In this document: piece by piece, positions 1 to 7,923 of the stretch
Layout: the number at the start of each line of letters is the position of its first letter
Position numbering within the stretch: position 1 is the first letter of the stretch
Source of the DNA: Clostridium sp. Cult2
GTDB taxonomy: Bacteria; Bacillota; Clostridia; Tissierellales; Tepidimicrobiaceae
NCBI RefSeq assembly: GCF_021655075.1
Contig: NZ_PPXX01000050.1
Coordinates: 1-63,278 of the forward strand
Length of the DNA stretch: 63,278 nt
Direction: 5' to 3'
Made by a program: the position numbers and the translations under genes
The notes under the pieces: model-generated
What the model saw: only the letters and a program-made list of their open reading frames with translations
Told to the model about the DNA's origin: nothing
Databases searched by the model: none

Positions 1-26
1 TCCTATAAATTAATTATCATTATAAA

Positions 27-58
27 ACAAAAAACTAACATAGTCTTATTATGTTAGT
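27..58 (-). terminator. Intrinsic terminator after the DnaJ-like gene
   Basis: Two 9-base arms (34-42 and 50-58) form a perfect stem with a 7-base loop, followed on the minus strand by a run of six T. It lies about 170 bases past the stop of the DnaJ-like gene. The stretch from 59 to 231 is AT-rich and I see nothing else in it. Confidence 0.6.
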
Positions 59-231
59 AAACAATTTCTTATATAATATTGATTATAATATTGATATTTG
101 TCCCCCATTAAATCTTTGAATTTTGGGTGCCTCTTTTACAACTAACTTATAAAGTATACCATGTATAGAAATTATTTGCAAATGATTAATTGGAAATTCC
201 TAAGTATTTGGGTTTACTCCTATCATTATAA

Positions 232-1008
232 CTATCTTATACTTGTATACCTTTCTATATTCTCATCACTTAAAAATTCATAGGCTTCATTTATCTGTTG
301 GAACATACTTGTTGCATTTGGTGATTTATTCAAATCTGGATGATATTCCTTTGCCTTTTTTCTATAGGCTAGCTTTATTTCATATTTATCCGCATCATAT
401 CCTACACCTAATAAATCGCAACTTTTTTCGTATTTGTTTTTGAACTCCACACTTGGATTTACATAATTGTATCCATAGCTACCCTGTCCACCATAGTTAC
501 TTCCTCTTTGGGAATCTTGATATTCATACCATTGTCTAAACATTTCTTCCCATTCCCTTTGCTGCTCTGCAAAACGTCTTTGTTCTTCTCTTCTTTTTCT
601 TTCTTCTTCCATCTTTTTATAAGCGTTTTTATATTCGCTAAAGGTTTTAAATTGATATCCTATCCCGTCTATTAGATAATTAGCTCTATCGAATAAAAAC
701 TCAGTTATAGTATATCTTAGATATTTTAAATAGGATACAAACTTAGTTCCCAGGATTGGGAACACGACAAAAAATAATATTGTCAAAAGAACAACAGGAT
801 TCATCAATATTACAATACCAAAAGGTCCAGCCAATAGCATAAGTATTAAACATCCACCCATACCTATTAAAGCAGCAAAACCTCTGGCAATGTTTCTAAC
901 AAATATTACTATTGTTTCTATTAACTTTATGAAAGCATCTAGTACTACTGATACTACTTTGGCTACACCATATAAAATTTTACCTAATACCCTTTTAAAT
1001 ATATCCAT
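232..1008 (-). CDS. Membrane-anchored DnaJ-domain protein
   Basis: A 258-residue protein with an N-terminal hydrophobic half (about residues 10-95, two or three membrane segments), a charged coiled-coil-like stretch rich in E, R, Q and W (about 128-165), a Gly/Tyr-rich linker and a C-terminal J domain (about 197-258). The J domain carries the HPD signature at 223-225 and ends in a helix with the usual NEAYEFLSD-type sequence. J domains stimulate the ATPase of Hsp70 (DnaK). Membrane anchoring implies it recruits DnaK to the cytoplasmic face of the membrane, which is inference. It lacks the G/F, zinc-finger and substrate-binding domains of true DnaJ, so it is a type III J protein. The start is an ATG behind a GAGG-type ribosome site. 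Confidence 0.85.
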   Translation of the reverse strand: MDIFKRVLGKILYGVAKVVSVVLDAFIKLIETIVIFVRNIARGFAALIGMGGCLILMLLAGPFGIVILMNPVVLLTILFFVVFPILGTKFVSYLKYLRYTITEFLFDRANYLIDGIGYQFKTFSEYKNAYKKMEEERKRREEQRRFAEQQREWEEMFRQWYEYQDSQRGSNYGGQGSYGYNYVNPSVEFKNKYEKSCDLLGVGYDADKYEIKLAYRKKAKEYHPDLNKSPNATSMFQQINEAYEFLSDENIERYTSIR

Positions 1009-1073
1009 CTATAGTTTAACCTCTCCTTATTAAAAAGTTTCTTTATTTCATCCTAGTTTATATATCAAATTAG

Positions 1074-1466
1074 TTATGTTCTTTTGGAGAACTTTGTATT
1101 ACATTTTGGACAAGTAATCATGATTTTACCTTTACCTTTTGGAAGTCTTAGTTTAGACTTGCAATTTGGACATTTAAAATATCTATTGGTCTTTCTATCT
1201 TTTGCCCGGTTCTGAATATTCTTAAACCTAGAATAAAGGGGGCTTACAAACATAGCAAACCTATAGTTTTCCATTCTTCGTTTGGATATATCCTTTGAAA
1301 ACATTCTATAAATACTAATGCCTAAAGGAATATAGCCTATAAGTGATAACAATGGAATCTTAGTCAACTGACCTATTAGTGTTAATAATACTGAAAATAT
1401 AAGTAAAACCATAGAAAGCTGATCTCCACCATATCTTCCAACCATAAACTTTCTGAACCAATTCAT
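1074..1466 (-). CDS. Small membrane protein with C-terminal zinc ribbon
   Basis: 130 residues with two hydrophobic segments (roughly 15-35 and 40-58), a basic stretch, and a C-terminal zinc ribbon made of CPNC (99-102) and CPKC (119-122). The Cys pairs would bind one zinc ion in the cytoplasm. Similar membrane/zinc-ribbon proteins are common and uncharacterised in Clostridia; no reaction can be assigned. It lies 65 bases upstream of the DnaJ-like gene on the same strand, so the two may be co-transcribed. The ATG is preceded by a weak AGGGG site, and just upstream lies a large palindrome (1480-1524) that would fold in its leader. Confidence 0.75.
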   Translation of the reverse strand: MNWFRKFMVGRYGGDQLSMVLLIFSVLLTLIGQLTKIPLLSLIGYIPLGISIYRMFSKDISKRRMENYRFAMFVSPLYSRFKNIQNRAKDRKTNRYFKCPNCKSKLRLPKGKGKIMITCPKCNTKFSKRT

Positions 1467-1479
1467 TTGACATTACCCC

Positions 1480-1524
1480 TATAATAAATATTAAGCTACA
1501 AAATATAGCTTAATATTTATTATA
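1480..1524. repeat. Perfect 19-bp inverted repeat upstream of the zinc-ribbon gene
   Basis: Arms 1480-1498 and 1506-1524 are exact reverse complements with a 7-base spacer. It begins 14 bases upstream of the ATG at 1466, so on the minus strand it would form a hairpin right before the ribosome site. No T-run suited to termination follows the stem. The function is unknown. The rest of 1525-1732 is AT-rich intergenic sequence. Confidence 0.6.
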
Positions 1525-1732
1525 TATTCTTTTATACGAAAAAGATAGTTATTTCCTATTATTAGTGAGCCATAAAACTATGATTTACAAAAATTATAAT
1601 AGATATAATCCTAATGGGTATAAATATTATAATCTTATAAAAATCTAATTATATGTTTATATGAATAATTATTGGATATATATAAAACGAGACAAAATAT
1701 TGTTAAATTTTTAACTATGAGGAGGCTTTTAT

Positions 1733-2497
1733 ATGAAATTACAAGGTAAAGTGGCTATAGTAACTGGTGCTAGTGCAGGAATGGGTAAAGATACCGCTTA
1801 TCTATTCGCAAAGGAAGGTGCAACAGTTTATGCTGTAGCTAGAAGAGTGGAAAGACTTGAAGAGTTGGCAAGTAGCGCAAAAAATTTAGAAGGTAAAATA
1901 ATACCCTATGGTGCAGATTTAATGAATAAAGAAGAGGCTGAAAAAATTATCGATTTTGTATACAATGATTCTGGTAAATTGGATATATTAGTAAATAATG
2001 CAGGTATAATGGATGATTTTAGTCCTGTTGGAGATGTAGATGATAGTATGTTAGAAAAAGTTTTTAGTCTAAATGTATATGCACCTTTCTATACCAGCAG
2101 AAAAGCAATAAAGATATTTCTAGAACAAGGTAGCGGTAATATTATTAATGTTTCATCTATTGGTGGATTATATGGTGCAAGAGCTGGAGCAGCTTACACA
2201 GCCTCAAAACATGCATTAGTAGGGTTAACTAAGAATACAGGATATATGTATGCTAAAAAGAATATAAGATGTAATGCAATCTGCCCTGGCGGTGTTGAAA
2301 CTGAAATAGCAACTGGTGATTTCATGAAAAATGTAAATCAAGAAGGCCTTAATATTGTAATGGCAAATGTAGGTGGTAATCCAAGAAGTGGAACTGGTAT
2401 GGAAATAGCCCATATAGCTCTATTCTTAGCTTCTGACGATTCAAGTTTCGTAAATGGTCAATGTATTACTGCTGACAGTGGTTGGACAGCGTATTAA
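1733..2497 (+). CDS. SDR-family oxidoreductase
   Basis: A 254-residue classical short-chain dehydrogenase/reductase. The dinucleotide-binding motif TGASAGMG is at residues 11-18, the NNAG motif near 88, and the catalytic YxxxK (in YTASK) near 156-160 with an upstream Ser in the SSIGG segment. The N-terminal glycine motif and length fit 3-ketoacyl-(ACP) reductase-like or glucose-dehydrogenase-like SDRs, but the substrate cannot be read from sequence. It would be a soluble, NAD(P)(H)-dependent tetrameric enzyme by family precedent. It stands alone on the plus strand, with a good GAGGAGG ribosome site before the ATG and a bidirectional terminator after it. Confidence 0.9.
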   Translation: MKLQGKVAIVTGASAGMGKDTAYLFAKEGATVYAVARRVERLEELASSAKNLEGKIIPYGADLMNKEEAEKIIDFVYNDSGKLDILVNNAGIMDDFSPVGDVDDSMLEKVFSLNVYAPFYTSRKAIKIFLEQGSGNIINVSSIGGLYGARAGAAYTASKHALVGLTKNTGYMYAKKNIRCNAICPGGVETEIATGDFMKNVNQEGLNIVMANVGGNPRSGTGMEIAHIALFLASDDSSFVNGQCITADSGWTAY

Positions 2498-2501
2498 TAA
2501 T

Positions 2502-2534
2502 AAAAAACTCTGGTCTCATAGACTAGAGTTTTTT
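2502..2534. terminator. Bidirectional terminator between the SDR gene and mupG
   Basis: A stem of AACTCT/AGAGTT plus an inner GTCT/AGAC is flanked by A-runs on the left and T-runs on the right, so it can end transcripts arriving from both the SDR gene (+) and mupG (-), which converge here. Confidence 0.75.
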
Positions 2535-2545
2535 ATTATTAATTG

Positions 2546-3583
2546 TTAAAAAATAAACTTAAACTTTTGATTAGGAGTTAAAGTATTAACCAAAAGATTT
2601 GCTTCTTTCACATTTCCTACTACATTTACCCTGTCATCAGCAGGTAAGTCCCTTTGTAAAATTTGAAGCTCTCCTTCGTATCTATTATATTTTTCATTAT
2701 CAATTGTTACGGAATACTTATGTCTAGGTATACCATTATTATTAGGAGTAATGTCTTCCTTTTTTATTAATCTAGATTCTTGAGAGCGGATAACAAACTC
2801 TCCCGGGTCTGAACGATTAGTATGAACCTGTCTCAATAAATCCAATTCTACTTCTGTTAAATTATCATTTAATTCTATAGGGAGCAAAGTAATGTCATCT
2901 CTAATAGAAGATAATATTTTTAATTCTTCTGATGAAGCCATAGAATCTCCAATTATAATTGAATCAACTCCCAATTGTAATAAATGTTGAGCTGAAACAA
3001 TTGGATGAAGGTTTCTATGTTTTTCTAAAGTAGGCAATCCTTCATAAACAGGCCCTCTTCTTCTATAGTTACTAGGAACAAATGCCATAGTTTTTATACC
3101 ATATTCTTTAAATACTTGATTTTTTTCAATGAACAATTCCTCAGAAATACCTGTATCTTTTCTAGGGTAGAAATTATGGCTTGCATTTATTTTATCTAAT
3201 TTTCCCCCATATTTAACAAATTGTTCAATTTGTTTTCTATCAAAAGTTGTAGCATTTACAGATATACCAAAATCATATTCTCCTGTCATTTGTGCAGCTT
3301 CCTCTAATGTAAAACCAAAGTCCAATCTGATATAATCAATTTTATATCTTCTAAGGTCTAATTGATTAAAGTAACCCTTAGAAATATCTACAATATTGAT
3401 AAAATCAAGTTCAGTACTTAATTTTAATATGGTTTCAAAATCTTTTATAAAATTTTCTTTTACTTCTGGTATATGGGCAGATGTAAACATTAAATTTATT
3501 CCTAAACTATGAGCTTTTTCCATATACTTCAATATTTCATCTATACTATTTTCCATACCTGCATAAACGGAAATCCCTAACAA
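2546..3583 (-). CDS. mupG: MupG-type 6-phospho-N-acetylmuramidase (DUF871 family)
   Basis: 345 residues. The N-terminal part (about 1-235) is a TIM-barrel domain beginning with the family-typical LGISVYAGM strand, followed by a C-terminal beta domain. In this family (formerly DUF871), MupG hydrolyses MurNAc-6-phosphate linked to GlcNAc in the cytoplasm, which lets the cell recycle cell-wall disaccharide imported and phosphorylated by the MurNAc PTS. The context supports this strongly: it is the last gene of murR-murQ-murP-mupG. The start is TTG behind GAGGGG (spacing about 8). A 40-bp perfect palindrome separates it from murP, which may adjust its expression relative to the upstream genes. 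The name rests on family and neighbourhood. Confidence 0.82.
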   Translation of the reverse strand: MLGISVYAGMENSIDEILKYMEKAHSLGINLMFTSAHIPEVKENFIKDFETILKLSTELDFINIVDISKGYFNQLDLRRYKIDYIRLDFGFTLEEAAQMTGEYDFGISVNATTFDRKQIEQFVKYGGKLDKINASHNFYPRKDTGISEELFIEKNQVFKEYGIKTMAFVPSNYRRRGPVYEGLPTLEKHRNLHPIVSAQHLLQLGVDSIIIGDSMASSEELKILSSIRDDITLLPIELNDNLTEVELDLLRQVHTNRSDPGEFVIRSQESRLIKKEDITPNNNGIPRHKYSVTIDNEKYNRYEGELQILQRDLPADDRVNVVGNVKEANLLVNTLTPNQKFKFIF

Positions 3584-3600
3584 TTAAATCACCCCTCTTG

Positions 3601-3640
3601 TATAAAATTCAAGGTGCATAAATGCACCTTGAATTTTATA
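3601..3640. repeat. 40-bp perfect palindrome between murP and mupG
   Basis: Two 19-base arms (3601-3619 and 3622-3640) are exact reverse complements around a 2-base centre. It starts 5 bases after the murP stop and ends 17 bases before the mupG start. The RNA would form a very stable hairpin. The base of the stem ends in an A/U-rich run rather than a clean poly-U, so partial termination, mRNA stabilisation or a DNA-binding site are all possible. Confidence 0.75.
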
Positions 3641-3645
3641 TATAT

Positions 3646-4995
3646 TTAATCAACTGGATCTTTGAAACCTATTAAATAAGTGGCAATAAATCCTCCAATA
3701 TAAGCTCCAATAATTCCTAATAGATAATATTTAACATTGCCTTGGTCAATAAGAATTGATAAAGGTAAACCAGATATGCCCATTCCCATTGCTCCAGCTT
3801 TAAAAGGTGCTACGATGGCTCCACCTACTGCTCCACCAATACATGCTCCAAGGAAAGGTTTCCCTAATGGCAAAGTTACACCATAGATTAATGGTTCACC
3901 AATACCAAGGATTCCAACGGGTAATGCACTCTTAATTGTCTTTTTTAGTCTTTCATTTTTAGTCTTAAAGTATACTGCAAAGCTTGCTCCAACTTGTCCA
4001 GCACCAGCCATTGCAAGAATTGGTAACAATGTTGTTACACCTGTGTTTTGTAATAAATCTGCATGAATGGGAGTTAAACCTTGGTGTAATCCTGTCATAA
4101 CTAAAGGTAAGAATGTTCCACCTAATAATGCACCGGTTAATATCCCACCTTTTTCTATAGCTCCAGTAACTGCAATTCCTATCCCATCAGAAATAGCTCC
4201 ACCTATAGGTTGTAATATGATTACAGCTACAAACCCTGAAATTAAAACTGTTAATAATGGCGTTAAAATTAATTCTACCGATTCATGAATAACTTTTCTC
4301 AATCTTCTTTCAATCATTGATGCAAACCATACAACCAATAATACTGCTATTATTCCACCTCTACCAGGTACTAAATCTCTTCCAAACAATGTTAATCCTG
4401 ATAAACCTGGAGAAATTGTAATTCCTGCCATTAAACCTCCAATAGCTGGAGAACCACCAAATACTCTAGCTGCATTCATTCCAATCATTATTGCCATATA
4501 TCCAAATACTGCTCCAGAAAAAACTCCTAATAACCCAGTAATATTCGGGTTGATATTAGTTGTTTTTATAAGAATATTATTAATTCCCATTATCAATCCA
4601 GATCCAATGAACGCTGGAATTAATGGAATAAATATATCTGAAATTTTCTTTAAAGTATCACTTGGAGCTACTTTATATTGTTCTTTTACTTGTTTTTTAA
4701 CTGTAGCAGCGTCACCAAATTCTATAACATCCTCTATGGATATAGAAGTAGTTGACCTAATTCTATCCGATACTTTTGAAGCAACTCCTGGACCTACAAC
4801 AACTTGAATTTGATCACCTGAATCTACAATTCCCATTATTCCATCGACTTTTTCCAAGGATTCTTTCTTAAATAAAGATTTGTCTTTAAGGGCAATTCTT
4901 AATCTTGTCATACAGTTCTCAAAACTAAGGATATTTTCTTCTCCACCTACATTTTTGATAATCTCAGATGAAATTCTACTAATCTTATCACTCAC
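3646..4995 (-). CDS. murP: PTS MurNAc-type transporter, EIIBC
   Basis: 449 residues. The N-terminal EIIB domain of the glucose superfamily (about 1-85) contains the phospho-accepting Cys28 in the motif NCMTRLR. The rest is an EIIC membrane domain of about ten hydrophobic segments (about 105-445) with the conserved GEPLIYG signature. It imports MurNAc or MurNAc-GlcNAc and releases it as the 6-phosphate. No EIIA domain is attached, so the phosphate must come from a separate EIIA; the gene at 7.0-7.5 kb is an obvious donor. The start is GTG with a strong AAGGAGG site. A MurNAc specificity is assigned from murQ/murR/mupG next door, since EIIBC sequences alone do not separate MurP from sucrose or trehalose permeases with certainty. 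Confidence 0.85.
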   Translation of the reverse strand: MSDKISRISSEIIKNVGGEENILSFENCMTRLRIALKDKSLFKKESLEKVDGIMGIVDSGDQIQVVVGPGVASKVSDRIRSTTSISIEDVIEFGDAATVKKQVKEQYKVAPSDTLKKISDIFIPLIPAFIGSGLIMGINNILIKTTNINPNITGLLGVFSGAVFGYMAIMIGMNAARVFGGSPAIGGLMAGITISPGLSGLTLFGRDLVPGRGGIIAVLLVVWFASMIERRLRKVIHESVELILTPLLTVLISGFVAVIILQPIGGAISDGIGIAVTGAIEKGGILTGALLGGTFLPLVMTGLHQGLTPIHADLLQNTGVTTLLPILAMAGAGQVGASFAVYFKTKNERLKKTIKSALPVGILGIGEPLIYGVTLPLGKPFLGACIGGAVGGAIVAPFKAGAMGMGISGLPLSILIDQGNVKYYLLGIIGAYIGGFIATYLIGFKDPVD

Positions 4996-5095
4996 TTTTT
5001 CTACCTCCTTTTATTATTAAAAATGTTCTCTATTCACCCCTTTCGAAGTTTATATATATGAATCCTTCATATAATCCCAATTGCCCCCTAGTTTG

Positions 5096-5986
5096 TTAAT
5101 CATATTTATCCATAGCTTTGTATATAAATCCATTATGCTTTTCAAGAAGATTAACTGCTTCTTCGTAACTAGACCCTGTTTCTATCATTACTATTGCAAT
5201 CTTGGGTTTATTCTTTGAAAGTTTTAAATATTCAATGGCTTTGCTTTCTTCTATACCCGTGGCTTCCATAATTATTCTTTTTGCCCTATCCATCAGTTTA
5301 ACATTGGAAGGATTTAAATCTACCATCAAATTGTTATATACTTTTCCTATTCCAATCATAGAAGCTGTAGATAGCATATTTAAAACCATTTTTTGTGCAG
5401 TTCCTGCTTTTAATCTGGTAGAACCAGTGATTACCTCTGGTCCTACAATTGGTGTAATAGATATATTAGCTATTTGAATAAGTTTACTTTTCTCATTATT
5501 GGATAGACCAATAGTTGTAGCTCCTATTGCATTACCATATTCAATTGCTCCTAATACATAAGGGGTATTCCCATTGGCTGTAATGCCCACAAGCGTATCC
5601 CTTTCTGTTAAACCAATATTTTGCAAATCTTTTTTGCCAGCTGTTAAATCATCTTCCGCTCCTTCTATTGCTTCCGTTACAGCTTCCCTTCCCCCTGCTA
5701 TTATTCCAATAACTTGGTCTTTATCTGAGCTAAAGGTAGGTGGACATTCTGAAGCATCAAGAATACCTAATCTTCCACTTGTTCCTGCTCCAATATATAT
5801 TAGTCTTCCTCCAATTTTAAATGATTCAATTATTTTTTCTACGGCTTTTGCTATTTTGGGTAACTCTTTTTCTACTGCATAAGCTACCTGTTTATCTTCA
5901 TCATTTATAATCTCTAATACTTCTATAACCGATTTTTTATCTATATTTTTAGATTTTATATTGGATTTTTCTGTAATTAAATTCAT
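5096..5986 (-). CDS. murQ: N-acetylmuramic acid 6-phosphate etherase
   Basis: 296 residues, the usual length of MurQ. One SIS (sugar isomerase) domain covers about 50-210, with the family motif AGTSGRLG near residue 67, followed by ASECPPTF, whose Glu corresponds to a catalytic acid of the family, and EGAEDD, which supplies the second conserved acid. The C-terminal part is a small helical domain. The enzyme cleaves the D-lactyl ether of MurNAc-6-P to give GlcNAc-6-P and D-lactate in the cytoplasm. The gene follows murR by only 9 bases and precedes murP by 100 bases. It starts at ATG after AGGAGGC. I regard this as one of the safest calls in the window. Confidence 0.95.
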   Translation of the reverse strand: MNLITEKSNIKSKNIDKKSVIEVLEIINDEDKQVAYAVEKELPKIAKAVEKIIESFKIGGRLIYIGAGTSGRLGILDASECPPTFSSDKDQVIGIIAGGREAVTEAIEGAEDDLTAGKKDLQNIGLTERDTLVGITANGNTPYVLGAIEYGNAIGATTIGLSNNEKSKLIQIANISITPIVGPEVITGSTRLKAGTAQKMVLNMLSTASMIGIGKVYNNLMVDLNPSNVKLMDRAKRIIMEATGIEESKAIEYLKLSKNKPKIAIVMIETGSSYEEAVNLLEKHNGFIYKAMDKYD

Positions 5987-5995
5987 TTTTGCCTC

Positions 5996-6853
5996 CTATT
6001 TATACCTTTTATCTTCTAACGCTTCTCTTGTAATTTTCAAGTATTCAATAACTTTATCATAACGTTTACATGCAACTCCTATAAAAAGACTGTCAATAAC
6101 TAATAGTTGAGCAATTCTAGAAGCCATTGCACCTGATCTAAAATTGTTTTCTACACTTGCAGTAAATAGAACAATATCAGAAACATCTTGAATAGGTGAT
6201 TTCCCATATTGAGTTATGGATATGGTAGTAGCTCCTCTTTCTCTTGCTGTTTTGAGACCTTCTATTACTTCCATAGTTCTTCCCGAATATGAAATTCCTA
6301 TAGCCACATCCTTCTCATTTAAATGAACTGCTGATGTTATTTGTATATGATGGTCCATAAACATAATAGAGGGAATATTTATCCTTGCAAATTTATATTG
6401 AGCATCAAGGGCCACAACAGATGAGGCTCCAATTCCAAAAAGATGGATTTTTTCACATTTGTCAATTGCCTCAATAGCATCAGCTAAACTATCAGTATTT
6501 ACAATATCACAAGTGTCTTGAATTGCTTGAATACTACCTGCAGATAATTTGTTTAATATGGTTTTTGTTGAATCATCTACCCTGATTATTTCATGAAGAA
6601 TTTTTTCATTTTTTGAGTTCTGCATTGAATTCACAGATAAAGCTATCTTTAAGTCTTGATAGCCTTTTAAACCTAAAGTCTTACAAAACCTAACTACACT
6701 AGCTTCACTAGTACAACTATTTTTTGCCATTTCTATAATGGATAGGTCTCTCGCCTCTTTAGAATTATTTAGAATATACTTTGCTATTTTCTTTTCAGAT
6801 GGCCTAAAACTTTTCATCCCTTGCTCCATCTTTGTAAGAATTGAATTATCCAT
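5996..6853 (-). CDS. murR: MurR/RpiR-family transcriptional regulator
   Basis: 285 residues from the ATG at 6853, which has GGGG at a good distance; an in-frame TTG at 6868 is possible but less likely. The N-terminal RpiR helix-turn-helix domain (about 1-77) includes the ASVVRFCKTLG recognition region. The C-terminal SIS domain (about 125-260) would bind the sugar phosphate. MurR of E. coli represses murQP and is released by MurNAc-6-P. Here the gene is first in the operon, so it probably autoregulates. Two identical dyads upstream (6922-6936 and 6954-6968) are the likely binding sites. Confidence 0.88.
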   Translation of the reverse strand: MDNSILTKMEQGMKSFRPSEKKIAKYILNNSKEARDLSIIEMAKNSCTSEASVVRFCKTLGLKGYQDLKIALSVNSMQNSKNEKILHEIIRVDDSTKTILNKLSAGSIQAIQDTCDIVNTDSLADAIEAIDKCEKIHLFGIGASSVVALDAQYKFARINIPSIMFMDHHIQITSAVHLNEKDVAIGISYSGRTMEVIEGLKTARERGATTISITQYGKSPIQDVSDIVLFTASVENNFRSGAMASRIAQLLVIDSLFIGVACKRYDKVIEYLKITREALEDKRYK

Positions 6854-6908
6854 TAATATCAACCCCAATTATATACATCTAAAACACTCCAATTCTTTTG
6901 TTATTTTA

Positions 6909-6937
6909 ATTATAATATATGTGAAATTATTTTTCAA
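6909..6937 (-). promoter_or_regulatory. Promoter of the murR-murQ-murP-mupG operon
   Basis: On the minus strand, -35 TTGAAA (6937-6932) and -10 TATAAT (6914-6909) are separated by 17 bases, close to the sigma-A consensus. The expected start of transcription is near 6902, about 50 bases upstream of the murR ATG. Confidence 0.75.
6922..6936. promoter_or_regulatory. Operator 1, probable MurR site
   Basis: TGAAATTATTTTTCA is a dyad (TGAAA / TTTCA) lying over the -35 hexamer and spacer of the operon promoter. An identical 15-mer sits 32 bp upstream. A protein bound here would block RNA polymerase. Assignment to MurR is inference from position. Confidence 0.65.
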
Positions 6938-6953
6938 GCTTTTATCTTGTTTT

Positions 6954-6968
6954 TGAAATTATTTTTCA
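6954..6968. promoter_or_regulatory. Operator 2, probable MurR site
   Basis: An exact copy of the 15-base dyad at 6922-6936, with a centre-to-centre distance of 32 bp, close to three turns of B-DNA. That places both sites on the same face of the helix and suggests cooperative binding by a MurR tetramer. Confidence 0.65.
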
Positions 6969-7021
6969 TGATTGCCAAAATAATAAGACAAAGGACCTAG
7001 AATTCCCTTGCCTTACCACTA

Positions 7022-7513
7022 TTAATATTTACTTCTTTTCAAAGTTACATTAAGTATCTTAGAAAGGCCTTTTTCCACGTTTCCAACTGCTTTTTCAATG
7101 GATTCTATTCTTCCCATATTGGTTATTATTACTGGTGATACTAAGGATTTCCCTTTCTTTTTTAATAATTCTAAATCTACTTCTAAGACAATATCTCCTT
7201 GTTTTACCTTCTGCATTAATGCTACATGCTGTGTAAATCCTTCTCCTTTTAGTTTTATAGTTTCCAATCCTATATGAATTAGTAATTCTATACCTTCTTC
7301 AGATCTGATAACAATACAATGGTTTGATTTATAGGTACTAGTTATCTCGCCATCAAAAGGTGCTATTACCTTCCCATCAGAAATTTCAATTGCAATACCA
7401 TCCCCTAGCCTTTTTTCTGAAAAACCTTTGTCTTCTACTTCTTCTAATGAAATGATTTTGCCTGACATGGGAGATAGAATATCAATTGGTTTATTTTTTT
7501 TAAAAAAGCCCAT
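7022..7513 (-). CDS. PTS glucose-family EIIA protein
   Basis: A free-standing EIIA of the glucose family (about 163 residues). The beta-sandwich domain has two conserved histidines: one in the NHCIVIR segment (about residue 65) and the phosphorylated one in LLIHIGLET (about residue 80). It carries phosphate from HPr to an EIIB domain. MurP, encoded 2 kb downstream, lacks its own EIIA domain, so this protein is the natural donor, although it may serve other permeases too. The start is uncertain by one codon: TTG at 7516 or ATG at 7513 behind GAGGTG. It lies upstream of the murR promoter on the same strand and has no clear terminator after it. Confidence 0.85.
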   Translation of the reverse strand: MGFFKKNKPIDILSPMSGKIISLEEVEDKGFSEKRLGDGIAIEISDGKVIAPFDGEITSTYKSNHCIVIRSEEGIELLIHIGLETIKLKGEGFTQHVALMQKVKQGDIVLEVDLELLKKKGKSLVSPVIITNMGRIESIEKAVGNVEKGLSKILNVTLKRSKY

Positions 7514-7558
7514 CAAAACAGCATCACCTCTTTCGAGTTTATTATAAATATTATACCA

Positions 7559-7906
7559 CTATTGATTAATCCGTCCCCAATTTTTACATAAATTCATTAG
7601 ATAAAGATTTAGATAAACGGAATATAAAGTAGTTAACAATTCGCCTATGGGCAAAGTCATAGTATTTGTTTTAAATATATCACCGCCGATAAAATTAGTT
7701 ATTATTACTGAAATAATCAATAGGCCTAATATTTTGAAAAAATATCTTTTCCCTATTTTTATACCCTGTTTTAGAGAAAAACCTATATTATCATCATAGT
7801 ATACCAAATAATTTTGCATTGTTCCTAAGAAAATTGAAATTATAGCAATAGCAACAATTAAAAATTTACTAAAGTTATTTTTATACTTCTCAAATATTTC
7901 CCTCAT
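7559..7906 (-). CDS. Small hydrophobic membrane protein, unknown
   Basis: About 115 residues from the ATG at 7906 (GGGGA nine bases ahead). An ATG at 7927 overlapping the previous stop as ATGA is the alternative and would signal translational coupling. Three hydrophobic segments are visible (about 12-30, 55-72 and 80-105 in the shorter form), separated by a basic stretch with a GIKIGKRYFFK sequence. I do not recognise the family. The loop-and-helix pattern resembles the half-repeat of YciC/DUF975-type membrane proteins, but this is a weak impression. It directly follows the HEXXH peptidase gene, so the two probably form a functional pair. Confidence 0.6.
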   Translation of the reverse strand: MREIFEKYKNNFSKFLIVAIAIISIFLGTMQNYLVYYDDNIGFSLKQGIKIGKRYFFKILGLLIISVIITNFIGGDIFKTNTMTLPIGELLTTLYSVYLNLYLMNLCKNWGRINQ

Positions 7907-7923
7907 CAAAATAATTCCCCATT

